From Pseudomonadota bacterium (lineage in GTDB: Bacteria > Myxococcota_A > Polyangia > Haliangiales > Haliangiaceae), in contig JAEYYY010000553.1 of NCBI GenBank assembly GCA_023430775.1, forward strand, positions 1 to 11,166: 11,166 bases of DNA. Reading direction: 5' to 3'. The translations under genes were made by a program, and so were the position numbers. Position 1 is the first letter of the stretch. The number at the start of each line of letters is the position of its first letter. The notes under the pieces were generated by a model that saw only the letters and a list, made by a program, of their open reading frames with translations, searched no databases and had not been told where the DNA came from. Positions 6,085 through 11,166 of this stretch are shown one piece after another.

Positions 6085-7016
6085 GCTTGTTCGAGAAGCG
6101 ACTGATCCTCGTCGTCGGTAAGGGCGGCGTCGGCCGCAGCACGATCGCCGCGGCGATCGCGGATCGCTGTGCGCGGGCGGGTCGCCGCACGCTGCTGTTC
6201 GAGACCAACGCCAACGATCGGTTCGGCAACTACTTCGATAAGCCCACGGTCGGCACCGAGATCAGCCAGCTCGCGCAGAACCTGTTCGCGGTCAATGCCA
6301 CGCCCGCCTCGGCGCTCGAGGAGTACGGGCTCATGATCCTGCGCTGGAAGAGCGTCTACGAGATGGTGTTCGAGAACCGGGTGACCAAGGCGTTCCTGCG
6401 CGCCATCCCCGGGCTCGACGACTACGCGCTGCTCGGCAAGGCGTGGTTTCACACCACCGAGACCCAGCGCGGTCGCCAGCTGTGGGACACCGTCGTGTTC
6501 GACATGCCGGCGTCGGGTCACGCGTCGTCGATGCTGCGCGTGCCGTGGGTGATCTCGGACACCGTGCCCGAGGGCCCGCTGACGCGCGACGCGCGCACGG
6601 TCAAGGAGCTGCTCACCGATCCGGCGCGCACCGCGGCCGTGCTCGTCACTCTCGCGGAGGAGATGCCGGTCAACGAGGCGGTCGAGCTCGAGGACAAGCT
6701 GACGGCGCTCGGCATCGTTCCGCAGCACGTCGTCGCGAACCAGGTGTTCCCCGAGCACTTCCCGGTCGGCTCGCCGATCGATCGCGTGCTCGACACGCTG
6801 CTCGCGGTCAGCCCCGAGACGCAGCCACTCGAGGGCGTCACCACGCATGCGAGCTTGTCTCGCGATCGCCACACGCTCAACGCGCGCTACCTCGACGAGC
6901 TTCGCAAGCGAGCGAAGGCGCCGCTCGTCGAATTGCCGATGCTGTTCACGCAGCGGCTCGAGATGCAGCACATCCAGGCGCTCGGGCAGCGCCTCGTGTC
7001 AGCACTTGGAAAGTGA
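6081..7016 (+). CDS. ArsA/Get3-family ATPase
   Basis: 311 residues. Deviant Walker A motif at 13-21, 'GKGGVGRST': the signature Lys14 that reaches across the dimer is present, but the usual P-loop lysine is Arg19. Switch I region 'LLFETNANDRFG' (39-49) replaces the DTDPA type; switch II is 'VVFDMPASGHASSML' (138-152), equivalent to the DTAPTGH motif of ArsA/Get3. 'HVVANQVFPE' (217-226) fits the adenine-contact strand. Such SIMIBI-class ATPases work as cytoplasmic dimers: ArsA drives arsenite export through ArsB, and Get3 delivers tail-anchored proteins. No arsenic gene is near and no CxC metal motif is seen, so arsenite export is unlikely. Start ATG 6081 overlaps the lipoprotein stop (ATGA); the frame extended to 5616 runs through the lipoprotein gene and is wrong. 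In-frame coupling to a lipoprotein suggests a part in envelope biogenesis, which is inference. Confidence 0.88.
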   Translation: MSLFEKRLILVVGKGGVGRSTIAAAIADRCARAGRRTLLFETNANDRFGNYFDKPTVGTEISQLAQNLFAVNATPASALEEYGLMILRWKSVYEMVFENRVTKAFLRAIPGLDDYALLGKAWFHTTETQRGRQLWDTVVFDMPASGHASSMLRVPWVISDTVPEGPLTRDARTVKELLTDPARTAAVLVTLAEEMPVNEAVELEDKLTALGIVPQHVVANQVFPEHFPVGSPIDRVLDTLLAVSPETQPLEGVTTHASLSRDRHTLNARYLDELRKRAKAPLVELPMLFTQRLEMQHIQALGQRLVSALGK

Positions 7017-7018
7017 CC

Positions 7019-7062
7019 GCGGCGCGCTATTCGCCTGCGGCGCGCTACTCGCCTGCGGCGCG
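7019..7062 (-). repeat. 18-base tandem repeat duplicating a gene's last codons and stop
   Basis: On the minus strand the unit CGCGCCGCAGGCGAGTAG (7062-7045) is followed directly by a second copy differing in one base (7044-7027, GAA for GAG) and by the first eight bases of a third (7026-7019). The unit equals the codons Arg-Ala-Ala-Gly-Glu-stop of the 93-residue gene, so a second in-frame stop lies 18 bases after the first. It fills most of the gap between the convergent ArsA and 93-residue genes. No terminator hairpin with a U-run is present here. Confidence 0.85.
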
Positions 7063-7326
7063 CATCGGAAACAACGGCTCGCCGTGGATCTCGAGGCGAT
7101 AGACGCTGTTCTCGGTCTCGACGTAGATCATCTTGCCGCCCGGCTCGCCGAGCACGCGCTTGACGGGCGTCGTGATCATGCGATGCCCGTGCGGATCGCG
7201 GAAGATGACCATGCCGCGGCCGATGTACGGGTAACTGATCAGATAGCCCGTGTACAGGCGTCCACTCGCACCCGAGGGGCGCTCCGTACCGAGCTCTCGA
7301 ATCTTGCGGGCAGTAACGCTGACCAT
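7045..7326 (-). CDS. Conserved-looking 93-residue protein, function unknown
   Basis: 93 residues, no signal peptide or membrane segment, cytoplasmic by default. After a basic N-terminus ('MVSVTARKIRELG') it is a small beta-rich domain: 'GRLYTGYLISYPYIGRGMVI', 'FRDPHGHRMITTPVKRVLG', 'KMIYVETENSVYRLEIHGE'. The pattern of short strands with turns at DPHG and GEPGGK and a closing 'VYRLEI' looks like a small barrel or SH3-like fold, perhaps binding nucleic acid or a partner; this is inference and I recognise no family. Codon use is like the neighbours, and the open frame agrees with GC-rich third positions, so I take it as real. It ends in Arg-Ala-Ala-Gly-Glu with a duplicated stop region. It is convergent with the ArsA gene and divergent from the metallo-beta-lactamase-fold gene. 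The ATG at 7326 has no ribosome-binding site, so the true start could be slightly downstream. Confidence 0.72.
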   Translation of the reverse strand: MVSVTARKIRELGTERPSGASGRLYTGYLISYPYIGRGMVIFRDPHGHRMITTPVKRVLGEPGGKMIYVETENSVYRLEIHGEPLFPMRAAGE

Positions 7327-7342
7327 GGGGCCGCTAGCTGGA

Positions 7343-7348
7343 AGTGTA
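7343..7348 (-). promoter_or_regulatory. Possible -10 box (TACACT) for the 93-residue gene
   Basis: Minus-strand TACACT lies 16 bases before ATG 7326 inside an unusually AT-rich patch for this window (TTTTACACTTCC). It would give a 5' leader of about nine bases. No -35 match at 16-18 bases is visible. It is weaker evidence than the six-base-spaced boxes elsewhere. Confidence 0.3.
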
Positions 7349-7367
7349 AAAGAGAGACAAGGTCACG

Positions 7368-7387
7368 TCATCCTCTTTGCTGGATGA
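7368..7387 (+). promoter_or_regulatory. Inverted repeat TCATCC-N8-GGATGA upstream of the MBL-fold gene
   Basis: A perfect 6-base inverted repeat with an 8-base loop ends 10 bases before ATG 7398, in the 71-bp divergent gap. It is too short for a terminator and could be an operator or a weak RNA hairpin near the start. Support is limited to the symmetry and position. Confidence 0.25.
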
Positions 7388-7397
7388 TGGGTGAGTG

Positions 7398-8264
7398 ATG
7401 GGTAAGCCAACCGTCGAGTCCCTGTACGAACAGGTGCGCGCCTCCGTCCCGGCTGCGCAAGACACTACGCGCCCGACGCTGACCCCCCTTGCGCCGGGGA
7501 TTCGCGTGCTTGCACTTCGTACCCCGACGCTCCCGCCGGCTGCACACACCAACGTCTACCTCGTGGGGCCGGACCGGGGGCCCGTGGCGGTGGTCGATCC
7601 CGGCAGCCCGTACGGAGATCAGCAGGAGGTCCTGGACCGCGAGCTCGAAGGGGCCGGCGGTGTCTCGCAGGTGTTACTCACCCATCACCACGGCGATCAC
7701 GTGGGCGGAGCCGCGGCGCTCGCGGCGAGATGGGGCGTCCCGATCGCGGCGCACGCGAACACCATCCGGCGCCTACCGAAGCTCGCGATCGAGCGCGCGC
7801 TCGAACACGGCGACGTCATCAGCGGCGCGACCTGCGTGCTCACGCCGGGGCACGCCGACGGTCATCTCTGCTTCGAGATCGGAGCCGCCACGATCGCCGG
7901 CGACATGGTGGCAGGCCTTGGCACCATCCTGATCGATCCAGACGAGGGCGACATGGCGCTCTATCTCGACTCGCTCGAGAAGCTGCGCGCGCGCCCGCAG
8001 ATGATGCTGCTGCCCGCGCATGGCCCGGCGATTCCCGATGGTCACGCCAAGCTGACGGAGTATCTCGCACACCGCCGGATGCGCGAGCAGCGCGTGATCG
8101 ATGCGCTGGCCTGCGGCGGGAGTGTCGACGAGCTCGTCGGTCGCGCCTATGCCGACACCCCGGCGGCGCTGTGGCCGATCGCGCAACGCTCGTTACTCGC
8201 ACATCTCGTCAAGCTCCAGCGCGAGGGGCGTGCCCGCGAGGAGGATGGCAGATGGTCTTTGTGA
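7398..8264 (+). CDS. LACTB2-like metallo-beta-lactamase-fold hydrolase
   Basis: 288 residues from ATG 7398 (GTG 7395 directly before it is an equal alternative). The MBL metal ligands are all present: 'THHHGDHVGG' gives His96, His98, Asp100 and His101; 'TPGHADGH' gives His152; 'AGDMV' gives Asp169; 'PAHGP' gives His208. Two metal ions, usually zinc, would be bound for hydrolysis. After the catalytic domain, residues about 215-288 ('EYLAHRRMREQRVIDAL' to 'LLAHLVKLQREGRA') match the C-terminal winged-helix-like domain of the LACTB2 subfamily, in which human LACTB2 is known to be a single-strand RNA endonuclease. Bacterial members have no settled substrate; RNA or a thioester-like small molecule are both possible. 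It is cytoplasmic, with no signal peptide. It lies 31 bp upstream of the PocR/sigma-54 activator gene, which has its own probable promoter, so the two may or may not be cotranscribed. Confidence 0.92.
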   Translation: MGKPTVESLYEQVRASVPAAQDTTRPTLTPLAPGIRVLALRTPTLPPAAHTNVYLVGPDRGPVAVVDPGSPYGDQQEVLDRELEGAGGVSQVLLTHHHGDHVGGAAALAARWGVPIAAHANTIRRLPKLAIERALEHGDVISGATCVLTPGHADGHLCFEIGAATIAGDMVAGLGTILIDPDEGDMALYLDSLEKLRARPQMMLLPAHGPAIPDGHAKLTEYLAHRRMREQRVIDALACGGSVDELVGRAYADTPAALWPIAQRSLLAHLVKLQREGRAREEDGRWSL

Positions 8265-8286
8265 GCGAGCACGGCGCAGCTATAGT
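8259..8286 (+). promoter_or_regulatory. Putative promoter TTGTGA-N16-TATAGT for the sigma-54 activator gene
   Basis: TTGTGA (8259-8264, four of six bases of TTGACA, overlapping the stop of the MBL-fold gene) is 16 bases before TATAGT (8281-8286, five of six of TATAAT). This is the best sigma-70-type promoter in the window. Transcription would begin near 8293, three bases before the proposed TTG start, giving an essentially leaderless message. Confidence 0.5.
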
Positions 8287-8287
8287 G

Positions 8288-8302
8288 GCCCCGCTTTGGG
8301 GC
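8288..8302 (+). promoter_or_regulatory. GCCCC-N5-GGGGC inverted repeat over the activator start
   Basis: A perfect five-base inverted repeat (8288-8292 with 8298-8302) straddles the predicted transcription start and the TTG codon at 8296. As DNA it could be an operator for autoregulation. As RNA the hairpin forms only in transcripts coming from the upstream gene, where it would hide the start codon in its loop. Five G-C pairs in GC-rich DNA may also be chance. Confidence 0.3.
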
Positions 8303-9759
8303 TGACATTCGACGGACTCGCCGAGGTCACGGTCGCACGCGACCTGTTGCGCCGCTGGTTCGGACTCGAGCTCGGACTGTCGGAGCCGGATGGCGGTGGC
8401 TACGTCCGGACGTCGCACGCGACCTGCGAGACCGTGCGCGGCGCCGCGGGGCCTGCCTGCGATGCGGCGCTCCAGGAGATCGCGGCGTCGTTCGCGAAGG
8501 CCAAGCGCACCGACAAGAAGACCGCGGTGGTCCAGCGCTGCCATGCCGGGCTGACCCTGATCGCGGCGCCGGTATTCGGTGACGGCGGGCTCGCCGGCCT
8601 CGTCTACGCGACCGGCGCGCACGCACCCGATGGCGACCTCGCCGGTGGCCTGACGAAGCTCGGGCTGTCGGCCGACGAGGTGATCGCGCAACATCCGGTG
8701 CCGCAGCTGACCGAAGGCGACCTCGCGCGGATCCAGGATCTGGTGGCGACGGCGGCCGCGGCGGTCGAGCGCGCGCAGCCGGCGGTGATTCCACCCACCA
8801 CGCACGCGCACCCGTTCAACGAGATCGTCGGTGATGCACCGGCGGTGCGCGACGTCGTCAAGCTGCTGACCAAGGTCGTCAGGTCCGAGGCCACCGTGCT
8901 GATCCACGGCGAGAGCGGCACCGGCAAGGAGCTGATCGCGCGCGCGATCCACTATCACGGCCCTCGCGCCAAGAAGCCGTTCGTCGTCCAGAACTGCTCG
9001 GCGTTCAACGACAACCTGCTCGAGAGCGCGCTGTTCGGTCACGTCCGCGGCGCGTTCACCGGCGCGGTCAAGGATCAGCCCGGTCTGTTCCAGGTCGCCG
9101 ACGGCGGCACGTTCTTCCTCGACGAGATCGGCGACATGTCCGCGGCGCTGCAGGTCAAGCTGCTGCGCGTGCTGCAGGAGGGCACCTTCATGCCCGTCGG
9201 CGGCACCAAGCCGGTCAAGGTCGACGTTCGCATCATCGCGGCGTCGCACAAGGACCTCGCGGCGATGGTGCAGCACAAGCAGTTCCGCGAGGACCTGTTC
9301 TATCGCGTCAACGTGCTCAAGCTGACCGTGCCGCCGCTGCGCGAGCGCGTCGCCGATATCCCGCGCCTCGCGCAGCACTTCATCACCAAGCACTGGAAGA
9401 ACGCGAACCAGCCCGCACCGCGGCTGTCGCAAGGCGCGCTCGCCAAGCTCGTCGCGTACGGCTGGCCCGGCAACATCCGCGAGCTCGAGAACGAGGTCGA
9501 GCGCATGCTCGTGCTCGCCGGCGATGCGCAGGAGCTGACGTCGGGCATGGTGTCGGGTCGCGTGGCCGGTCACGCCGGTGCAGCCCAGGCGGCGCCGCGC
9601 TCGCTGCGCGATAGTCTCGCCAATGCCGAGGCCGACACGCTGGTGGCGGCGCTCGGTCGTCACACCGGTGATCGCGATGCGGTCGCCGCCGAGCTCGGCC
9701 TGTCGCGGGCGTATCTCGATGCGCGCATGGCCGCGCTCGGCCTCGGTACCAGGGGCTAG
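8296..9759 (+). CDS. Sigma-54-dependent activator with PocR-like sensor domain
   Basis: 487 residues from TTG 8296, chosen because it sits at the predicted transcription start and begins just before the sensor domain; ATG 8245 would add 17 residues but overlaps the preceding gene and has AGGAGG touching the ATG with no spacer. Residues about 8-160 fit the PocR ligand-binding domain, with 'RCHAGLTLIAAPVF' (81-94) as its core motif and Cys44, Cys55 and Cys82. The AAA+ domain follows: Walker A 'GESGTGKE' (205-212), GAFTGA loop 252-257 that contacts sigma-54, Walker B 'GGTFFLDEIG' (270-279), arginine finger in 'FREDLFYR' (330-337), sensor II 'WPGNIREL' (390-397). A Fis-type helix-turn-helix ends the protein (about 447-483, 'AVAAELGLSRAYLDARMAAL'). 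No receiver domain is present, so control should be by ligand or redox rather than phosphorylation. All ATPase motifs are intact; target promoters are unknown. Confidence 0.93.
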   Translation: MGLTFDGLAEVTVARDLLRRWFGLELGLSEPDGGGYVRTSHATCETVRGAAGPACDAALQEIAASFAKAKRTDKKTAVVQRCHAGLTLIAAPVFGDGGLAGLVYATGAHAPDGDLAGGLTKLGLSADEVIAQHPVPQLTEGDLARIQDLVATAAAAVERAQPAVIPPTTHAHPFNEIVGDAPAVRDVVKLLTKVVRSEATVLIHGESGTGKELIARAIHYHGPRAKKPFVVQNCSAFNDNLLESALFGHVRGAFTGAVKDQPGLFQVADGGTFFLDEIGDMSAALQVKLLRVLQEGTFMPVGGTKPVKVDVRIIAASHKDLAAMVQHKQFREDLFYRVNVLKLTVPPLRERVADIPRLAQHFITKHWKNANQPAPRLSQGALAKLVAYGWPGNIRELENEVERMLVLAGDAQELTSGMVSGRVAGHAGAAQAAPRSLRDSLANAEADTLVAALGRHTGDRDAVAAELGLSRAYLDARMAALGLGTRG

Positions 9760-9765
9760 CTCGCG

Positions 9766-9954
9766 ATGAGGCCGTGCCCGACGTGCCGCAAGCCGGCGGC
9801 GAAGGATGGCAACCCGCGGTTCCCGTTCTGTAGCGAGCGGTGCCGGCTCGTCGATCTCGGACGCTGGATCGACGAGGAGTATCGCGTGCCCGAGGAGGCC
9901 GATGCCAAGGGTGGCGGTGTCGCGGGGATTCCGGATCCCGACGCCGAGCGCTGA
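9766..9954 (+). CDS. yacG: YacG zinc-binding protein (DNA gyrase inhibitor family)
   Basis: 62 residues, the family's usual size. Four zinc ligands are present as 'CPTC' (Cys4, Cys7) and 'FCSERCRLVDLGRWI' (Cys22, Cys26); the stretch after the last cysteine is the strongly conserved YacG signature, followed by 'DEEYRVP' and a loose acidic tail. E. coli YacG binds GyrB and blocks DNA binding by gyrase; its physiological use is unclear. The ATG at 9766 is six bases after the activator's stop, with AGGGG ten bases upstream inside that gene, so it is probably cotranscribed with it. In many bacteria yacG lies beside coaE or pilus genes; neither is here. Confidence 0.93.
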   Translation: MRPCPTCRKPAAKDGNPRFPFCSERCRLVDLGRWIDEEYRVPEEADAKGGGVAGIPDPDAER

Positions 9955-10055
9955 TCTCGCGACGCTACGAGATGAGCGGCCCGGTTCGCAGCGACCGCGC
10001 CTCGCTCCGACAGTGATTGCAAGGTGCCGGTTCCGGTCGCCCACCATCGAGCGGG

Positions 10056-10061
10056 TAGCCT
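10056..10061 (+). promoter_or_regulatory. Putative -10 box (TAGCCT) for the LVIVD lipoprotein gene, leaderless layout
   Basis: TAGCCT is followed by six bases (CCAGGC) and GTG 10068, the same geometry as at 5635 and 2880. The 113-bp gap after yacG contains no clear -35, terminator hairpin or ribosome-binding site. The small CAGG directly before the GTG is too close to serve as one. Confidence 0.45.
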
Positions 10062-10067
10062 CCAGGC

Positions 10068-11166
10068 GTGCGTTTCCTTGTCGTAGCTGTCCCCCTGCTG
10101 CTCGCCGCCTGCGGCGATAACGGCGATTCCGAGACGCCCGACGTGCCGACCACGCCGCGCTGTGCCCCGACGCCGGGACCGTTGCCGACGCTCGGCAAGT
10201 TCACCGATCCGAACGCGTTCCCGCTCGCGGGCTGCGTCGAGGGTGGGCTCGACACGCTGCCCGGACGCTGGTTCGTGCGCGATCCGGAATCGACGTTCGA
10301 CTTCTTCTATCCGAAGTACGAGGGCGACTGCGAGGCCGGCTTCCGGCGGTCGTTCACCACCGACCAGATCGACGAGACCCAGTTCGGCACCGTGTTCACG
10401 TGGAGCGATGGCACGCGGCTCTACCAGCGCCAGAGCTTCCAGTTCGACAACAACGGCGAGCTGTTCGAGTTCACCACCGCGCGGGTGCTCTGCATGGGAC
10501 CCGACGATCAGCTCGTCGGCGTCACCGCGCGGTTCGATAACGATCGCGGCGAGCTGATGACGCCGCTCGTCGGCTCGCGCTTCGCGCTGAAGGACGAGCC
10601 CGTCAGCGGGGTCGAGGTGGTCGGCGAGGTGGCGACCAACAGCAGCAACCCGGACGATCGCATCATCGGCTACAACGTCGTCGTCGTCGGCGACTTCGCG
10701 TACGTCGTCGGGCCGTCGGGGCTGACCGTCGTCGACGTCTCGAACCCCGCCACGCCGACGGTGGTCTCGCACGTGCCGCCCGATGACAGCCCCGAGGGCA
10801 ACAACGGCTACAACGACGTCCGCGTCATCGCGACCGGGAACGTCACGGTCGCGTACGCGTCGCCGCTCAACTTCACGAGCACCGATGTCATCGACGTCAC
10901 CAACCCGGCCAAGCCGGTGAAGCTGACCCCGATCGATCGCTACTCGCACTCGGTGCAGCTCGTCGGCAGCGGCGACAGCGCGGCGCTCTACCTCGCCGAC
11001 TACACCGACACCGTCCCGAAGTACAGCCTCGCCAACCCGCTCGCGCCGGTGTTCCTCGGCCAGGCGACGATCGATGGCCCGCTCTCCGGCGTCCACGATC
11101 TCACCGTCGAGGGCGACCACATCTACGCCAACTACACCGAGAACGGCATGGTCGCGCTCGACATCT
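10068..11166 (+). CDS. LVIVD-repeat lipoprotein, 3' end beyond window
   Basis: 366 residues are visible and the frame is open at the right edge. GTG 10068 starts a lipoprotein signal 'MRFLVVAVPLLLAACGDNGD' with a consensus LAAC lipobox and lipidated Cys15; no other start gives this. Residues 16-40 are a Pro/Thr-rich linker. Residues about 52-178 are an unrecognised domain with four cysteines (56, 88, 142 and, in the linker, 32) and the aromatic stretches 'GRWFVRDPESTFDFFYPKY' and 'RLYQRQSFQFDNNGELFEF', suggesting a lipocalin-like or beta-sandwich fold. From about 200 on there are LVIVD-type beta-propeller repeats: 'GDFAYVVGPSGLTVVDVSNP', then one ending 'TDVIDVTNPAKPVKL', a diverged third ending 'YSLANPLAPVFL', and the start of a fourth at 'VHDLTVEGDHIYANY'. 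LVIVD propellers are common in surface proteins of Myxococcota and marine bacteria; ligand unknown. Confidence 0.88.
   Translation, partial: MRFLVVAVPLLLAACGDNGDSETPDVPTTPRCAPTPGPLPTLGKFTDPNAFPLAGCVEGGLDTLPGRWFVRDPESTFDFFYPKYEGDCEAGFRRSFTTDQIDETQFGTVFTWSDGTRLYQRQSFQFDNNGELFEFTTARVLCMGPDDQLVGVTARFDNDRGELMTPLVGSRFALKDEPVSGVEVVGEVATNSSNPDDRIIGYNVVVVGDFAYVVGPSGLTVVDVSNPATPTVVSHVPPDDSPEGNNGYNDVRVIATGNVTVAYASPLNFTSTDVIDVTNPAKPVKLTPIDRYSHSVQLVGSGDSAALYLADYTDTVPKYSLANPLAPVFLGQATIDGPLSGVHDLTVEGDHIYANYTENGMVALDI

Noticed and set aside
7017..7044. Rho-independent terminator between the convergent ArsA and 93-residue genes
   Set aside because: The G+C-rich repeat there is direct, not inverted, and no T-run follows on either strand.
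8245..8295. ATG 8245 as start of the sigma-54 activator
   Set aside because: AGGAGG directly abuts the ATG with no spacer, the added 17 residues are not domain-like, and a good promoter lies downstream of it. It remains possible, so I note it in the entry.
10005..10040. Possible sigma-54 promoter around TTGCA in the gap after yacG
   Set aside because: The GG required ten bases before the GC is absent on both strands readings that I checked.
8209..10047. 612-codon open frame on the minus strand
   Set aside because: It lies antisense to the sigma-54 activator and yacG, whose motifs are unambiguous. Its translation is Arg/Ala/Val/Leu/Asp-rich and motif-free, as expected of the complementary frame in GC-rich DNA.
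9756..11120. 454-codon open frame on the minus strand
   Set aside because: Antisense to the LVIVD lipoprotein, which has a lipobox and propeller repeats. The frame's low-complexity composition is a by-product of codon bias.
1..11166. tRNA, rRNA, CRISPR array, insertion sequence or prophage
   Set aside because: Nearly all of the window is covered by coherent protein genes, gaps are at most about 113 bases, and no spaced repeats, transposase motifs or cloverleaf sequences were seen.

Overview
The window is a stretch of GC-rich bacterial chromosome (roughly two thirds G+C by eye, third codon positions nearly all G or C). It holds thirteen tightly packed protein genes and no RNA gene, CRISPR array, insertion sequence or phage gene that I can see. 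The content points to the Myxococcota, probably the Haliangium/Kofleriaceae side of the phylum: several lipoproteins, two PEGA-domain exported proteins with a C-terminal membrane anchor, an LVIVD-repeat lipoprotein, an ArsA/Get3-type ATPase with a 'GVGRST' P-loop, and a PocR-type sensor fused to a sigma-54 activator. This placement is inference from gene style, not from a marker gene.

Layout. (1) 2873 down to 1, minus strand: an apparent three-gene operon of a glutathione S-transferase-like protein, a GHKL (Hsp90-like) ATPase and a second, degenerate GHKL-like protein that runs off the left edge. The last two overlap by ATGA. (2) 2934-3836, plus: a coiled-coil lipoprotein, divergent from the GST across 60 bp. 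(3) 5610 down to 3833, minus: two paralogous exported PEGA proteins overlapping by 7 bases. The second ends tail-to-tail with the lipoprotein gene on a shared CTAG. (4) 5647-7016, plus: a small proline-tailed lipoprotein coupled by ATGA to an ArsA-family ATPase. (5) 7326 down to 7045, minus: a 93-residue conserved-looking protein of unknown role, whose 3' end has been tandemly duplicated together with its stop codon. (6) 7398-9954, plus: a LACTB2-like metallo-beta-lactamase-fold hydrolase, a PocR/sigma-54 activator and the zinc protein YacG. (7) 10068 to the right edge, plus: an LVIVD-repeat lipoprotein, incomplete.

Two things stand out. First, almost every gene that begins a transcription unit has a TAnnnT hexamer ending 6-9 bases before its start codon and mostly no usable Shine-Dalgarno sequence. 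This is the layout of leaderless transcripts; it occurs at six starts on both strands. Second, the coupled pair of an intact GHKL ATPase and a partner that has lost the nucleotide-binding residues, transcribed behind a GST, looks like an undescribed ATPase/pseudo-ATPase pair. The other candidates for novelty are the lipoprotein-ArsA pair and the tandem PEGA proteins with matching disulfide-loop and C-terminal cysteines.
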